A stretch of 64,000 bases of DNA, from assembly GCF_026262505.1 (NCBI RefSeq), contig NC_067208.1, positions 17,059,962 to 17,123,961 of the forward strand, read 5' to 3'. The stretch comes from Trichomonas vaginalis G3 (Eukaryota; Parabasalia; Trichomonadida; Trichomonadidae). Below are positions 1 through 10,400 of this stretch, one piece after another. The notes beneath the pieces are model-generated. The model searched no databases and had not been told where the DNA came from. It worked only from the letters and a program-made list of their open reading frames with translations. Every line of letters starts with the position of its first letter. Positions within the stretch are counted from its first letter, which is position 1. Made by a program: the position numbers and the translations under genes.

Positions 1-276
1 GCAGTAAGAAGGGGATTGGTGCAATTAGTTGAATTTCTTGTTTCACATGGAGTAGATGTCAATTCAAAAGATAATTTGGGGTGGACACCTCTTCATTACG
101 CAGCAGAACAATCTCGTTTTGAAATAGTCGAGGAACTTATTTCTAATGGTGCAAATATCAATGAAAAAAACAATAAAAATCAAACCGCTCTCTCCCTTGC
201 TATCGAATCACATCAATATAAACCTTATTACAATAAGACAATTGAACTTCTTAAGTCGAATGGTGGCATATGCTAA
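1..276 (+). CDS. Ankyrin-repeat protein, 3' end only
   Basis: The frame is open from the first base, so the gene begins outside the window. It ends with about two ankyrin repeats, recognisable from GWTPLHYAAEQ and the helix-turn spacing that follows (VEELISNGANINEKN, then QTALSLAIES). Ankyrin repeats are protein-binding scaffolds; trichomonads carry hundreds of such genes, often with an N-terminal DUF3447 region, which here would lie upstream. It ends soon after the last repeat (KSNGGIC). Partner and role cannot be told. Confidence 0.8.
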   Translation, partial: AVRRGLVQLVEFLVSHGVDVNSKDNLGWTPLHYAAEQSRFEIVEELISNGANINEKNNKNQTALSLAIESHQYKPYYNKTIELLKSNGGIC

Positions 277-388
277 CAAGAGGAATAATAGCAAATGGTT
301 TCTTATTACCTAAATATCTTATTTTTTTTTGAGAATGTTCAAATAAAATTTTAAAATCTGACATGTGATATAAAAAAATTAATTTAAA

Positions 389-2488
389 ATGTCACATATA
401 AAAAGAAGAGGACAAGTAGCGCAATTACCTGATTTAGATGTAATAAATGGAGATGCTCCAATTCCTCCAACACCTACTCAAAACAATCCTCCTCCAAGAA
501 TGCGCTCTTTTTCAAGAGGACGTGGAGTTCCTGTAACAGAGGCTCCTCCAGCTGAATTAGCAGCTCAGCCAGTCGCTGCAGAAAAACCTGCTCCAGCAAA
601 ACCAAAACAAAAAGAATATACAGATGTCAATGATCTGCCAAACAAACTAGAAAAAGAAATCTCTCAATTGCATTCTTCAATTGCTCAAGCACTTATCACG
701 GAAGTTGGTACTCTTCAAGAATCTGCCGAAAAATTGACTGAAATGAATACACTTGTTTCAAATTATCTAAAAACATCAACAGGATCGAAAGACGTTGAAT
801 CAGAAGTATACAAGAAATTAATCATGATTAACTCAGATCATAAAGTAAGCGCTACAACAATCGCTAATAAACGTCGTGTTATTGAAAAACTTCAACTGAT
901 CATAGAAGTAGCTGCCATACCAGAGAAATGGACGAGAGTGCTCGGACAGTCAACATTTCCTGCACAAAATGTTGGCAGTTTGCAGTCAATTCTTGAAGAA
1001 GCGACAAAAGCTTTATTACCTGAGAATACTCCACCAATTCTTGTTGGCCTTGTTGCTGCCAAGAACAGGGAAGCCGATATCAATACAGCTTTAATGCAAT
1101 TTTCAAATAATTTCACGAGATTTTTCATTAATATTTTCAAATCTCCACAAGAACTTGAACAATTAGCATCGCAATCGAAAGGAGCTACGAACAGACCTCG
1201 CATTGATACTTCTCAACCAGCTCAGCCTTTCTCAGTTAACTTAGAAAATCATACTTTACTTCGTGCCATTTATTCTTACTCCTGGATCATTCTTTGGATC
1301 AAGAATCGCTATCCAGATAACTTCAAGACCATGGTTACCGCCTTCCACGATGCTTCAAAGCTTACAACTCAATCATCTCTGATTGATGTCCTCGAGAAGT
1401 CAATCAAACGTATCACAGAGATGGAGCCGACAAAGAATAAAAACGATCTGTTCTCTGCTGGCTCGAATATGAAGGAAGCACAAGCCCAAGAAATCTGGGA
1501 TATCCTAAACAAGACTTCCGACACCATATTCGACTCCAGCCTGAAAGAGAAAATTATTCTGATGGAGTTCTGGGGCGTAGAACAGTACCTCGACGATTTA
1601 ATTCCGAAAGCCGTTTTAGATAAGATCGAAAGCATGTGGATGCATGCAGGAAAGTTCGATATGTTCTTCATTCTCCGTGGTGCCTCACTGAATAACGAGA
1701 TAATCAGCCAGAAAAACCTTCCTTTGGAGTCAATTGTCGAAGCATTGGGTCATAAATGGGACAAATACATCGAAAAGCAGTCCAAACTCATTATGGCCGA
1801 GAAGTTCGAGTACAAGAAGACCACAACTCTCGCTCCTTGTAAAGCATTTCCCAAATTCGTACATTATTTGCTTTCAAAGAAGCTCGAATACGATAATGAG
1901 CTTCTTGAAGATGCTTTCGACAAGCTATGCACTGCGTTAACAGATTGGTTGGTCCAAATCGTTGCTCCTAAAGCCGAAAAGAAGAAACAAGAAAGATTAA
2001 TTGTTGTCAACACTTTTTACATGTTTAACAAGCTGAAGAAATCGAAAACTCTCAAGGAAAGTACTGGTTTCCAACAGACAATGGATACAATGCAGGAATT
2101 CATGAAGCAACACATCGATTTCTTGTTGAGAGATTTAGTTTCGAAACAATGGAAAAATGCAACAAAATTTTTCACTCAAATTACAACTTGGAGAACAGAA
2201 TGCGGCTTATCTCCTGATGTAGTGACATTCCAACCATCACATACTGATGAGAAGTTCCAGGAATTAGTTAAAGACTTGGAAAAGAATTTTCAATCTAATT
2301 TCAGTGCTTGTCAAACTGTAATCAACAATAAAATCAAAGAGACTGAACTGAGAGAATTGATTCTAAAGAGATTATCGCCTTACGTTGACGAAATGTGGAA
2401 AGAATGGGATGATTTCGCAATTTCTTGTTACAATGAAGGAATTTTACCTACACCGGAAACTGTTCATAATATAATGTTCCATGATTAA
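389..2488 (+). CDS. Helical protein resembling exocyst subunit Sec3 (EXOC1)
   Basis: This 699-residue protein has a low-complexity Pro/Ala-rich N-terminus (residues 1-75, with PIPPTPTQNNPPPR) followed by a long, almost wholly helical body. The last third resembles the Sec3 C-terminal rod: an FPKFVHYLLSKK segment, a helix around VVNTFYMFNKL, then KNATKFFTQITTW and SPDVVTFQPS, which follow the Sec3 pattern in which a helix ending in FF is followed by an Asp/Glu-Val-x-x-Gln stretch. Sec3 marks plasma-membrane sites for exocytosis. The N-terminal PH-like domain of fungal Sec3 is not apparent. Exo70 or another CATCHR-type tether remains possible; a profile search would decide. The ATG follows an AT-rich leader and is the first in the frame. 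Confidence 0.4.
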   Translation: MSHIKRRGQVAQLPDLDVINGDAPIPPTPTQNNPPPRMRSFSRGRGVPVTEAPPAELAAQPVAAEKPAPAKPKQKEYTDVNDLPNKLEKEISQLHSSIAQALITEVGTLQESAEKLTEMNTLVSNYLKTSTGSKDVESEVYKKLIMINSDHKVSATTIANKRRVIEKLQLIIEVAAIPEKWTRVLGQSTFPAQNVGSLQSILEEATKALLPENTPPILVGLVAAKNREADINTALMQFSNNFTRFFINIFKSPQELEQLASQSKGATNRPRIDTSQPAQPFSVNLENHTLLRAIYSYSWIILWIKNRYPDNFKTMVTAFHDASKLTTQSSLIDVLEKSIKRITEMEPTKNKNDLFSAGSNMKEAQAQEIWDILNKTSDTIFDSSLKEKIILMEFWGVEQYLDDLIPKAVLDKIESMWMHAGKFDMFFILRGASLNNEIISQKNLPLESIVEALGHKWDKYIEKQSKLIMAEKFEYKKTTTLAPCKAFPKFVHYLLSKKLEYDNELLEDAFDKLCTALTDWLVQIVAPKAEKKKQERLIVVNTFYMFNKLKKSKTLKESTGFQQTMDTMQEFMKQHIDFLLRDLVSKQWKNATKFFTQITTWRTECGLSPDVVTFQPSHTDEKFQELVKDLEKNFQSNFSACQTVINNKIKETELRELILKRLSPYVDEMWKEWDDFAISCYNEGILPTPETVHNIMFHD

Positions 2489-2537
2489 TATTATTATTTT
2501 TTGTAATTTTTAAAAATTTAAAAAAGTGACATATGTA

Positions 2538-5500
2538 ATGAATTTGATTTTTTTCGATATATTTTTTATTAAATCAGATAGATATTATTGTGTAAAACCA
2601 ATATGATCAACAGTTGATTGTAGTGGAACGTATGATAAAACTATTTCTTCATTCAATGACTTTGTTCCAACAGAATTTGCCTCATTTCAAATTGCTAATG
2701 ACGAAAATACAGTAATAGACGTTTCATACGAAGATTTCTCAAGTTTTGGTGCTAAATTTTACGCAGTAAAAGCAGGATTCATAAATTTCATTTATCCATT
2801 AAAGAAAAGAGCATTACAAAATTCACTTTTTTACTTGGTTAATCTAACAGTAACCCAAAAGTTCCAACATGCTAATAATATTACTGTTTGTTATTTAGAT
2901 AAAGTAATAATAGTGAATACCAACTTTACTTTTCCGTCAGGATTCCATAAAATGATTGTTGCTAACAAAGTTACAGTAGATCCATCCACTCTAAACTCTC
3001 TAAATCATATTTACGCGAATCAAGTTCAACTTAATGTTAATTCTACGAGTTCTTTCCCTGATTTGAACAATACAGTATCAATACATACTATTAATGAGAC
3101 TGGTTATCTTTTGTGTTTGATGAGAATCTATGATACTGAAGGATTAACTGTTCTTCACCAAACAAATCAAATAATGATCACAGGAAGTAGGGGATCCATC
3201 ATATTATGTAAATTCTCAAGTGTTTATTTGAATATTCACTTCCGAAATTGTTCATTGAATTTATTTACAAATCAATTCAGTGATCTCGCTCATTTAGCGT
3301 TAGAGTATTATATCTCAGATAGTACATGCAAAGTCAATAACTTCTATTACGATGAAATCTATTTTTCTTCAATTCATTTGAAAAATTCGAGTTTGGTCTT
3401 AGATTGTGATTTTTGTCCCTACAATACATCTATTTATGAAGCATCTAGTATAACACTACCAAGGAATATAACAAAAATGACGGAATTACACGTAGAAGAA
3501 GAATTAATTTTAAATCCTTTGAACGAAAACTCACAAATCAGTTTGAGAATTCTTAAACCGAAAAATGTCCTCACTTCCTCTCAATTTTTGAGTATTTTGA
3601 CTGAAAAATTCGAAATTGATCGAGAAAATGTCAATATCACTAATATTGCTGTTTCGGTTTTAGAAAATTTCATTGTTGAGCTTGTAGGTGATGCAGACAT
3701 TGAAGAATTAATGTTCAAAAAGCAAGCAAAAATAAAATGGAATGTAAATTTTGACAAAAGACCAAAAATTTACACAGAAAGGATCAACAACACGAAAGAC
3801 CAAGTCATAGACATTCATAGTTTCAATTCATCTATTTATAATAACAGAACAAAATTTTCATCAATAATTTATCAACAAATTGTTTTGTTTTCTTCAACGA
3901 AACCAGCACCAGAGTCATTCTCATTGAATTATGTTGATGGAGATCTTCCTATAAGTACGATTATTCAAAATATTAATATTTTTGATGGCCAAAAGTATAT
4001 TTACGGGTTATCGATCAATGATTACCCAACAAAGTTCTATCCTGAAGTATATCTTGACGAATACTCCTTCGATAACCCAGAAAATCGAAATTATTTATTA
4101 AATTATGCAGATGCACAGAATCATAGCTACTTTACATCGAATATAACGAGGAAGTTGTATATAAGATCAAGTAATTCGATGGATTATACCTTCGATGTCT
4201 ATAATTTTTCAAGTAAATTTGATCTTTTTTACGGATCAAAGGAAACAAACAAATTGGTGATGAAATTCAATAAGGACACGAATAAATGTCTTAATTCCTT
4301 ATTCGCAGAGCAAGGAGTTCTTAAAATTGTCAGTGATTCTGAGGAAGATATCAAATTATCTCTTGATTACCTCAGTTTAGACCAATTAAAGGAATTTTCT
4401 ATATCAGAAAATTCTAAAATACACTTCACAACTATAAATAACTTGAAAGCTGGCATAGATCTCTTAAAATATCTGAAATATGATTATGTAAAAAATTTTC
4501 AGCTTCAAATCATCGGTTATCAGTTCAGTTTAAGGGTATTTGAGGATGGATTTAGTATTACAAAGCTTAATATGAACGAAACCATCTATTTTTACAACAA
4601 TAAAATGGAGAATTTCGTAATTTACATCACAGATCACCAGCAAATGACTTTGTCATGCGATAAGAGTAATCCTAAGCCTGTTAAATTAAGATACATAGAT
4701 ACTGTAACTGATATTACTGTTAAATTGATTGGAAAATTCCCTGAAGATTTTAAAAATAATTTAATGGAACTTCCGAAAGGTATAAGTGTAAGATTATCTG
4801 TTGAATCTGAATATATACCAATCGATATAAGTGATTGCGCATATGCTAGCGTTGATAAAACAAATAATATTACATTTACTACACTTCCACCGGCCAGATT
4901 CTCTAAATCAGCGAAAATAGCTGTGTTAAATTCAATGGTTACCCTTTATATGAAGAATATGATACTTTCCAATCATTCTGAAATGGAATTTATCTCAACA
5001 ATGAGAGGATCTAAGTCGCAGTTCATAATTGAGGAATTGAATGTAGAGGAATCATCATCTGTATCAATATCATCATGTATGATTTCATCTACAATCAATA
5101 TTAAGAAGAATTCTTCGATTTCATTTTTAAATTCTAACATTTCTACTTCAATAATGAATGTTGAATTAGAACCTGAGAATACCAATTGCATAATTGATAT
5201 CAAAACAACAACAGATATTGTAGAACCCCCTGAACAGATAAATATCAAAATTTTATTGCCGAAAATCATGGGAAAGAGGACAATGAAATGGACTCAAGAA
5301 TTCGCAAATAACGTATTGTCTGATAAATAGACAGAAGTCATCAATGTGACTCATGACGGAGAAAATAAGAAATATGAATTTCAATATTTAGTGACGAAAC
5401 AGTCAGGAAAGATATCAATTGAGTTTTCTTTTACTAAGAAGATACCGATTGCCTTAATTGTTTCTTTAGTTTGTGCATTTATTGTAATAATCGTAATAAT

Positions 5501-5615
5501 TATCGTAGTAATTGTAATTATTAAGAGAAAGAAGAGCAAAGATAAGAAAGATGTCAAGAGTTCCATTCATCTGTCATTGATAAGTCTGACGGAAACGAGA
5601 TCTGATGATTTCTAG
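2538..5615 (+). pseudogene. Surface type I membrane protein gene with two in-frame stops
   Basis: One frame runs from an ATG at 2538 to 5615, interrupted only by TGA at 2604 and TAG at 5328. The first codons give a hydrophobic signal-like start (MNLIFFDIFFI). The middle, about 900 residues, is rich in Asn, Ser, Thr and Ile with many N-x-S/T sequons, as expected of an extracellular beta-rich domain. After the second stop the same frame encodes one very hydrophobic segment (about 5445-5525, Ile/Val-rich) followed by a short Lys-rich tail (KRKKSKDKK), that is, a C-terminal membrane anchor and cytoplasmic tail. This architecture is typical of large trichomonad surface protein families. Two isolated stops in an otherwise open frame suggest a recently inactivated gene; stop read-through or sequence error are alternatives. 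The family was not identified. Confidence 0.65.
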
Positions 5616-5868
5616 ATTTATTGAATTATAATAATTCGATTGTTTTTATAAAATTATATTATTTACAACTTATTACATTCTTTTTATAAAATTTTTCTTC
5701 TGGTAAGGGATTTTCCTATTCAATTTATGACAGACAAATTTTATACCAATTCAAAAAAATTCCATCGCTGTATTGAATTTTTCATTTTAAGAAATTCTTA
5801 ATTATCAAAATGATGTCTTTTAAATTATTCAAAAATCCCATTTTCAGAGAAACTAAAGTCAAAAAGTA

Positions 5869-5880
5869 TCATTTTTCATT
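5869..5880 (+). promoter_or_regulatory. Trichomonad-type initiator (Inr) next to a start codon
   Basis: TCATTTTTCATT lies directly before the ATG at 5881 and contains two matches to the T. vaginalis initiator consensus TCA+1Y(T/A), which places transcription starts a few bases upstream of the start codon. The consensus is known; its use here is inferred. Confidence 0.5.
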
Positions 5881-6294
5881 ATGACTGATCCAGCACCAGC
5901 TAAGCAAAAATGCACAGAGGAGGAACTCACAGCGAACTTCAATGAAGCAGTCAATAACTTGAGAGAAGCTTACAATGCAGCAAATGAAGATGAAAAAGTA
6001 CAAATCTTGCTTCTCATGGACTCATTAAACGACAAGGCTTCTTCTAAACTTGATTCAGTCGATTCCGATCTAGTGCATTTTCTAACTGAAAGATTCAAAA
6101 TTGTTGATCTTCGAAAACTCATTGGAGATCTTCAAAAAGAATTAGGTCTTCGCTCTATTGAATACATCAAAAAGGAAATAGTAATAAACTGGTTCAAATC
6201 CTTCTGGCCGAAAATTTCGACATCCAATACTGACGCTTGCAAGGATTTCTGCACAAAATATGAAGAATTTCGCAACAGCAGGTCTACTAATTAG
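5881..6294 (+). CDS. Small helical cytosolic protein, function unknown
   Basis: This 137-residue protein opens MTDPAPAKQKC. It is acidic to neutral, predicted mostly helical with heptad-like stretches (ELTANFNEAVNNLREAY; FLTERFKIVDLRKLIGDLQKEL), and has no signal peptide or membrane segment. The ATG directly follows an initiator-like sequence, which supports both the start and expression. No family was recognised. It stands alone between a surface protein pseudogene and the eL27 gene. Confidence 0.6.
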   Translation: MTDPAPAKQKCTEEELTANFNEAVNNLREAYNAANEDEKVQILLLMDSLNDKASSKLDSVDSDLVHFLTERFKIVDLRKLIGDLQKELGLRSIEYIKKEIVINWFKSFWPKISTSNTDACKDFCTKYEEFRNSRSTN

Positions 6295-6580
6295 ATCAGC
6301 TAATCTAATATTGAAATAATAATATTTTGTTTAATGTTTATTACTCTAAACCTTTTCATTTTCATTTCATTAGCATAGACTTTTAAATGGACTCAATAAT
6401 GGCTGCTGTATTTCATATTGAAAAATCTTTTATTTTTATTTCTCATTCTTATACAAAAAGTTTATTACATTTAGAATTGTTATTGAAATACTTCTTTAAT
6501 ATCATATGAAAATTGCTGATTTATATTATTCTGTTTGAATTTGAGAGAAAAATAATCGTATTTGTCTGGCCTTTTGCACC

Positions 6581-7000
6581 ATGTCTCTTCTCCAAGCTGG
6601 TCGTTTCGTTGTTATGCTCCAAGGCCGCCATGCCGGCAAGAAGGCCGTCGTTCTCGCCGCCTACCCAGAAGGCACTGAGGACCGCAAGTTCCCATACGCC
6701 ATCGTTATGGGTATCGAAAAGTATCCAAAGAAGGTCACAAAGGATATGCCAACAGAAGTCCTCGTTAAGAAGACACAGGTTAAGCTTTTCGTTAAGGCCG
6801 TCAACTTCAACCACGTAATGCTTACACGCCACAACGTCAAGGATGAGGACTTCTTCAAGAAGATCTCCGTCGAGAAGGTTGTTGCTGCTCTCAAGGATGC
6901 CCCAGCTAAGAAGGCTCTCCTTACAGAATACGCCGCCGTCCTCCGCCAGAAGTACCTCAACAACAAGATGGCATGGTTCTTCAAGCCACTCCAATTCTAA
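6581..7000 (+). CDS. RPL27: 60S ribosomal protein eL27 (L27e)
   Basis: The 139 residues compare with 136 in human. The N-terminal KOW-type barrel is clear (GRFVVMLQGRHAGKKAVV), followed by the family signature around KVTKDMPTE, the Lys-rich middle, and the conserved end NNKMAWFFKPLQF, which parallels WFFQKLRF in animals. It is a structural component of the large ribosomal subunit. Codon use is visibly richer in C and G at third positions than in neighbouring genes (many CTC, GCC, AAG, CGC), as expected for a highly expressed trichomonad gene. The stop TAA overlaps TAAA, the known T. vaginalis polyadenylation signal arrangement. Confidence 0.95.
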   Translation: MSLLQAGRFVVMLQGRHAGKKAVVLAAYPEGTEDRKFPYAIVMGIEKYPKKVTKDMPTEVLVKKTQVKLFVKAVNFNHVMLTRHNVKDEDFFKKISVEKVVAALKDAPAKKALLTEYAAVLRQKYLNNKMAWFFKPLQF

Positions 7001-7453
7001 ACATTGAGCGTCCCATATATACATATTTTGGGCACCGGGTAGGGCAACCACTCACGCTCTTTTAAATTTTCTTTTATAAAATGATACAAAAAGAGAAATA
7101 CATACATATACAGTTAATGCAACTATTTTTACAAAGCAATACTATATCTGAAGCTATAGATTTCTTTGAAAATTTAATTTTGATATAATATTTTTTGCTT
7201 TTGTTTTATTTCGATATAACATCTTAGTAATATGAAAGGAGATAAATAGATATTTAAGACGCAATGCTAAAACTAAAATATGTATTTCAAAATTTTCTTT
7301 ATCTGAGCAAAAATTTTGATATCTGTTCATTTGGGAATTTAGATCTTCAATAGATTAGTATATTACTGCGATTTAATAAGAAATGTAAGTTGGCCCCTGA
7401 CGACGATTATCCGCTTAACGTACACTTTCTTGGATTGTAAAAAATTTTAAATA
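7001..7453. other. Intergenic spacer, eL27 to CHD remodeller
   Basis: AT-rich spacer of about 450 bases holding the 3' end of eL27 and the promoter of the next gene. A short GC-richer patch near 7,390-7,432 (GTTGGCCCCTGACGACG) stands out, but it folds into no tRNA or other RNA that I recognise. No supported gene on either strand. Confidence 0.5.
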
Positions 7454-10400
7454 ATGAAAACATCGACTATTGACTCTAATGATGAATTCTCAACTAGTGA
7501 GGAGACTCTATCCGATTCATCCCTCTATTCGGATGATAATAAAATGCAAACTAGGCCTCACAAGAGTAAAGTCGTCATTAATGAAGATGGCGAAGAAGAG
7601 TTTGTAGAGGAACTTCCTAAAAAGAAAGGTTTGATACAAAAGATCTTTTCACACCGAAAAACAAGCGATGGTACCGAAAATGAATATTATGTAAAGTTAA
7701 GAGGTAAGTCTTATCTTCACTGCCAATGGATGCCGGAGAAAGAATTGCTTGCAAATAAGGCTAAGCAACTCTTGGCTCGATATCTCAAAGTCAATGCTAA
7801 TAATCCACCAAATCCACCTTATTTCCCTGAAGAATACACAGTACCAGAAAAAGTTATCAGTTCTGAAGAAGTGGAAGGTGTTCCATTCTACATAGTCAAA
7901 TGGAAAGGTTTAGATTACGAAGATCTCACTCACGAACCATTAACACCGCTCATTCAAGACTTAGTTGATGTATATAACAAAGAAAATGTAGTACCAAGTG
8001 AAAAAGATCGCTTTATTCCTCCACATCCAAAGCCAACAGATTTCAAACTGATTACAGCGCATGATCCATCTAAATCTGGTAAGAAGATCAGATCATACCA
8101 ACTTGAAGGTTTGAATTTCTTCGTTAATTCATGGTATCACAGGAAAAACGCAATTTTGGCCGATGAAATGGGTTTAGGTAAGACATGTCAGGCATCAATC
8201 TTCCTCAATTACCTCCACAAGAAGCAAGGTATCAGTGGACCATTCATAATTTTAGCTCCACTTACTACAATTCCACATTGGGAGAGGGAACTTGCTGATT
8301 GGACTGATCTCAAGGTTATTGCATTCTTTGGAAGCAAAGATAAGAGAAAGGCTTTGTTAAATTACGAATTCTTCTATCCAGGAACAACAATTCCTAAATT
8401 TAACGTTCTTGTTACAACTTATGAGTATGCAATCAAAGAGTCCAAGATGTTTGAAGACAAATTCATTTGGCAATGCATTATTGTCGATGAAGCCCATCGT
8501 TTAAAGAATTTTGAATCAAAATTAACAGTTACTATGCATTCTTATAAATCAGAATTCAAATTATTACTTACAGGTACTCCTCTACATAACAATACCCAAG
8601 AATTATGGTCTTTGCTTAACTTTTTGGATGAAGAAAGATTTAATGACATTCAGAGGTTCAAAGACAAGTTTGGAGTCTTGAGTGATGCAGAACAAATCAC
8701 GGAGCTTCAAGCAATCCTTCATCCTTTAATGTTAAGAAGATTAAAAGGAGATGTCGAAAAGAATCTTGCTCCTTTAGAAGAAGTTATCATAGAATGTGGC
8801 ATGACAAGTCACCAAAGAGCTTATTATCAAAGTATCTATTCAAAGAACATGGAATATCTTCACAGAGGCGCACATTCATCAAATACAACAAATCTTCAGA
8901 ATATTTCTATGGAATTACGTAAAGTTTGCAACCATCCTTACTTGATTAATGGTGCAGAAGACCAAATCATCATTGAAAGAAAGGCTATGATGAATATTGA
9001 CCCAGATGTGAAACCAGATTTGACTTTTGAGTACGAATCTCTCATCAGATCCAGTGGCAAAATGATTTTATTAGACAAACTACTGGCAAAACTCAAAGCT
9101 AATGGCCACAGAGTCCTTCTTTTCTCTCAGATGACAAAGATGCTCGACATTATCCAAGATTATCTTGTTTACAAAGGCTACAAGTTCGAGAGACTCGATG
9201 GTAGCGTTAAAAGTGAAATCAGACAAGGAATGATCGACAAATTTAACGAAGAAGGAAGCGAAGACTTCATTTTCTTACTTTGTACAAAGGCAGGTGGTCT
9301 TGGTATCAACTTAACATCAGCAGATACAGTCATTATCTACGATTCGGACTGGAATCCGCAAAATGATTTACAGGCCACGGCCAGAGCCCACAGAATTGGT
9401 CAGAAGAAGAACGTTAAAGTATATAGATTACTCACAGCGAAGTCATATGAAAGAAAGATGTTCGATACAGCTGCTATTAAACTCGGATTAGACCAAGCAG
9501 TGCTAGAGAACACAAAAGACAAGCCAAAGAACGATGATATGGAGAAATTGCTGAGACTTGGTGCATACTATGCCTTCGAAGAAGATGATGGTTCAGCAGA
9601 AAAATTCAATGAAGAAGATATCGACACAATTTTGTCCAAATCCAAGACGATCAAGCACGAACAAGTCGGATCTGCTGAAGGATCAACGTTTTCTAAGCTT
9701 ACTTTCGACCTGGAAACTGATGATATCGATGTCAGTGCTCCAGATTTCTGGATGAAGTACATGCCACAGGTAAAAGAGGACACAATTCTCGATGACGTAC
9801 CAATGGCCATGCGAAAACGTTTGCAAAGGGAGTCTTCAATGGACAGCTCCATTTCTGCTGAAGAATTGGCTTCAATGGCCGTGAAAATGACAAGTGACGA
9901 TGACGATTATAATTGGTCTAAAAAGAAATTAACTACATTGCAACAGTGTTTGACAAGATACGGATGGGGAAGATGGAATGCGATACAGAAAGACTTTGAC
10001 CCCAATTGTCCATTGCCAACACTCAAAGCTGTTTGCCATTGTTTAGTCAAACTGTGGATAAATCTTTTGGAAGAACCTGATCCACTTCTGCAGATGATTT
10101 ACGATAACGGAACAAACCAAGAGACAAGTCGCTGGGAAATCAAATTCATGAAGCTGAAAAGAGATGATTTGGCTTCAATTGCTTCAGCTGGTTCCGGAAA
10201 TCTCCAAAGAATCCACAGATTGAACACAATGCATTTTATAAATATGATTGTTTCCGCTTGTATGAATCCACCTGAAGGATTAGAGATAGGAAATGTAACT
10301 GCAGGAAAACCAGCTGATTGGTGGACAGAACAAGATGATAGAGCACTTGTTTACGGTGTTTTCAAGAACGGTTACGGAAATTACAATGAAATACAATTTT

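Noticed and set aside
7391-7432. Possible tRNA or small RNA in the GC-richer patch before the CHD gene
   Set aside because: No cloverleaf or conserved A/B box could be formed by eye.
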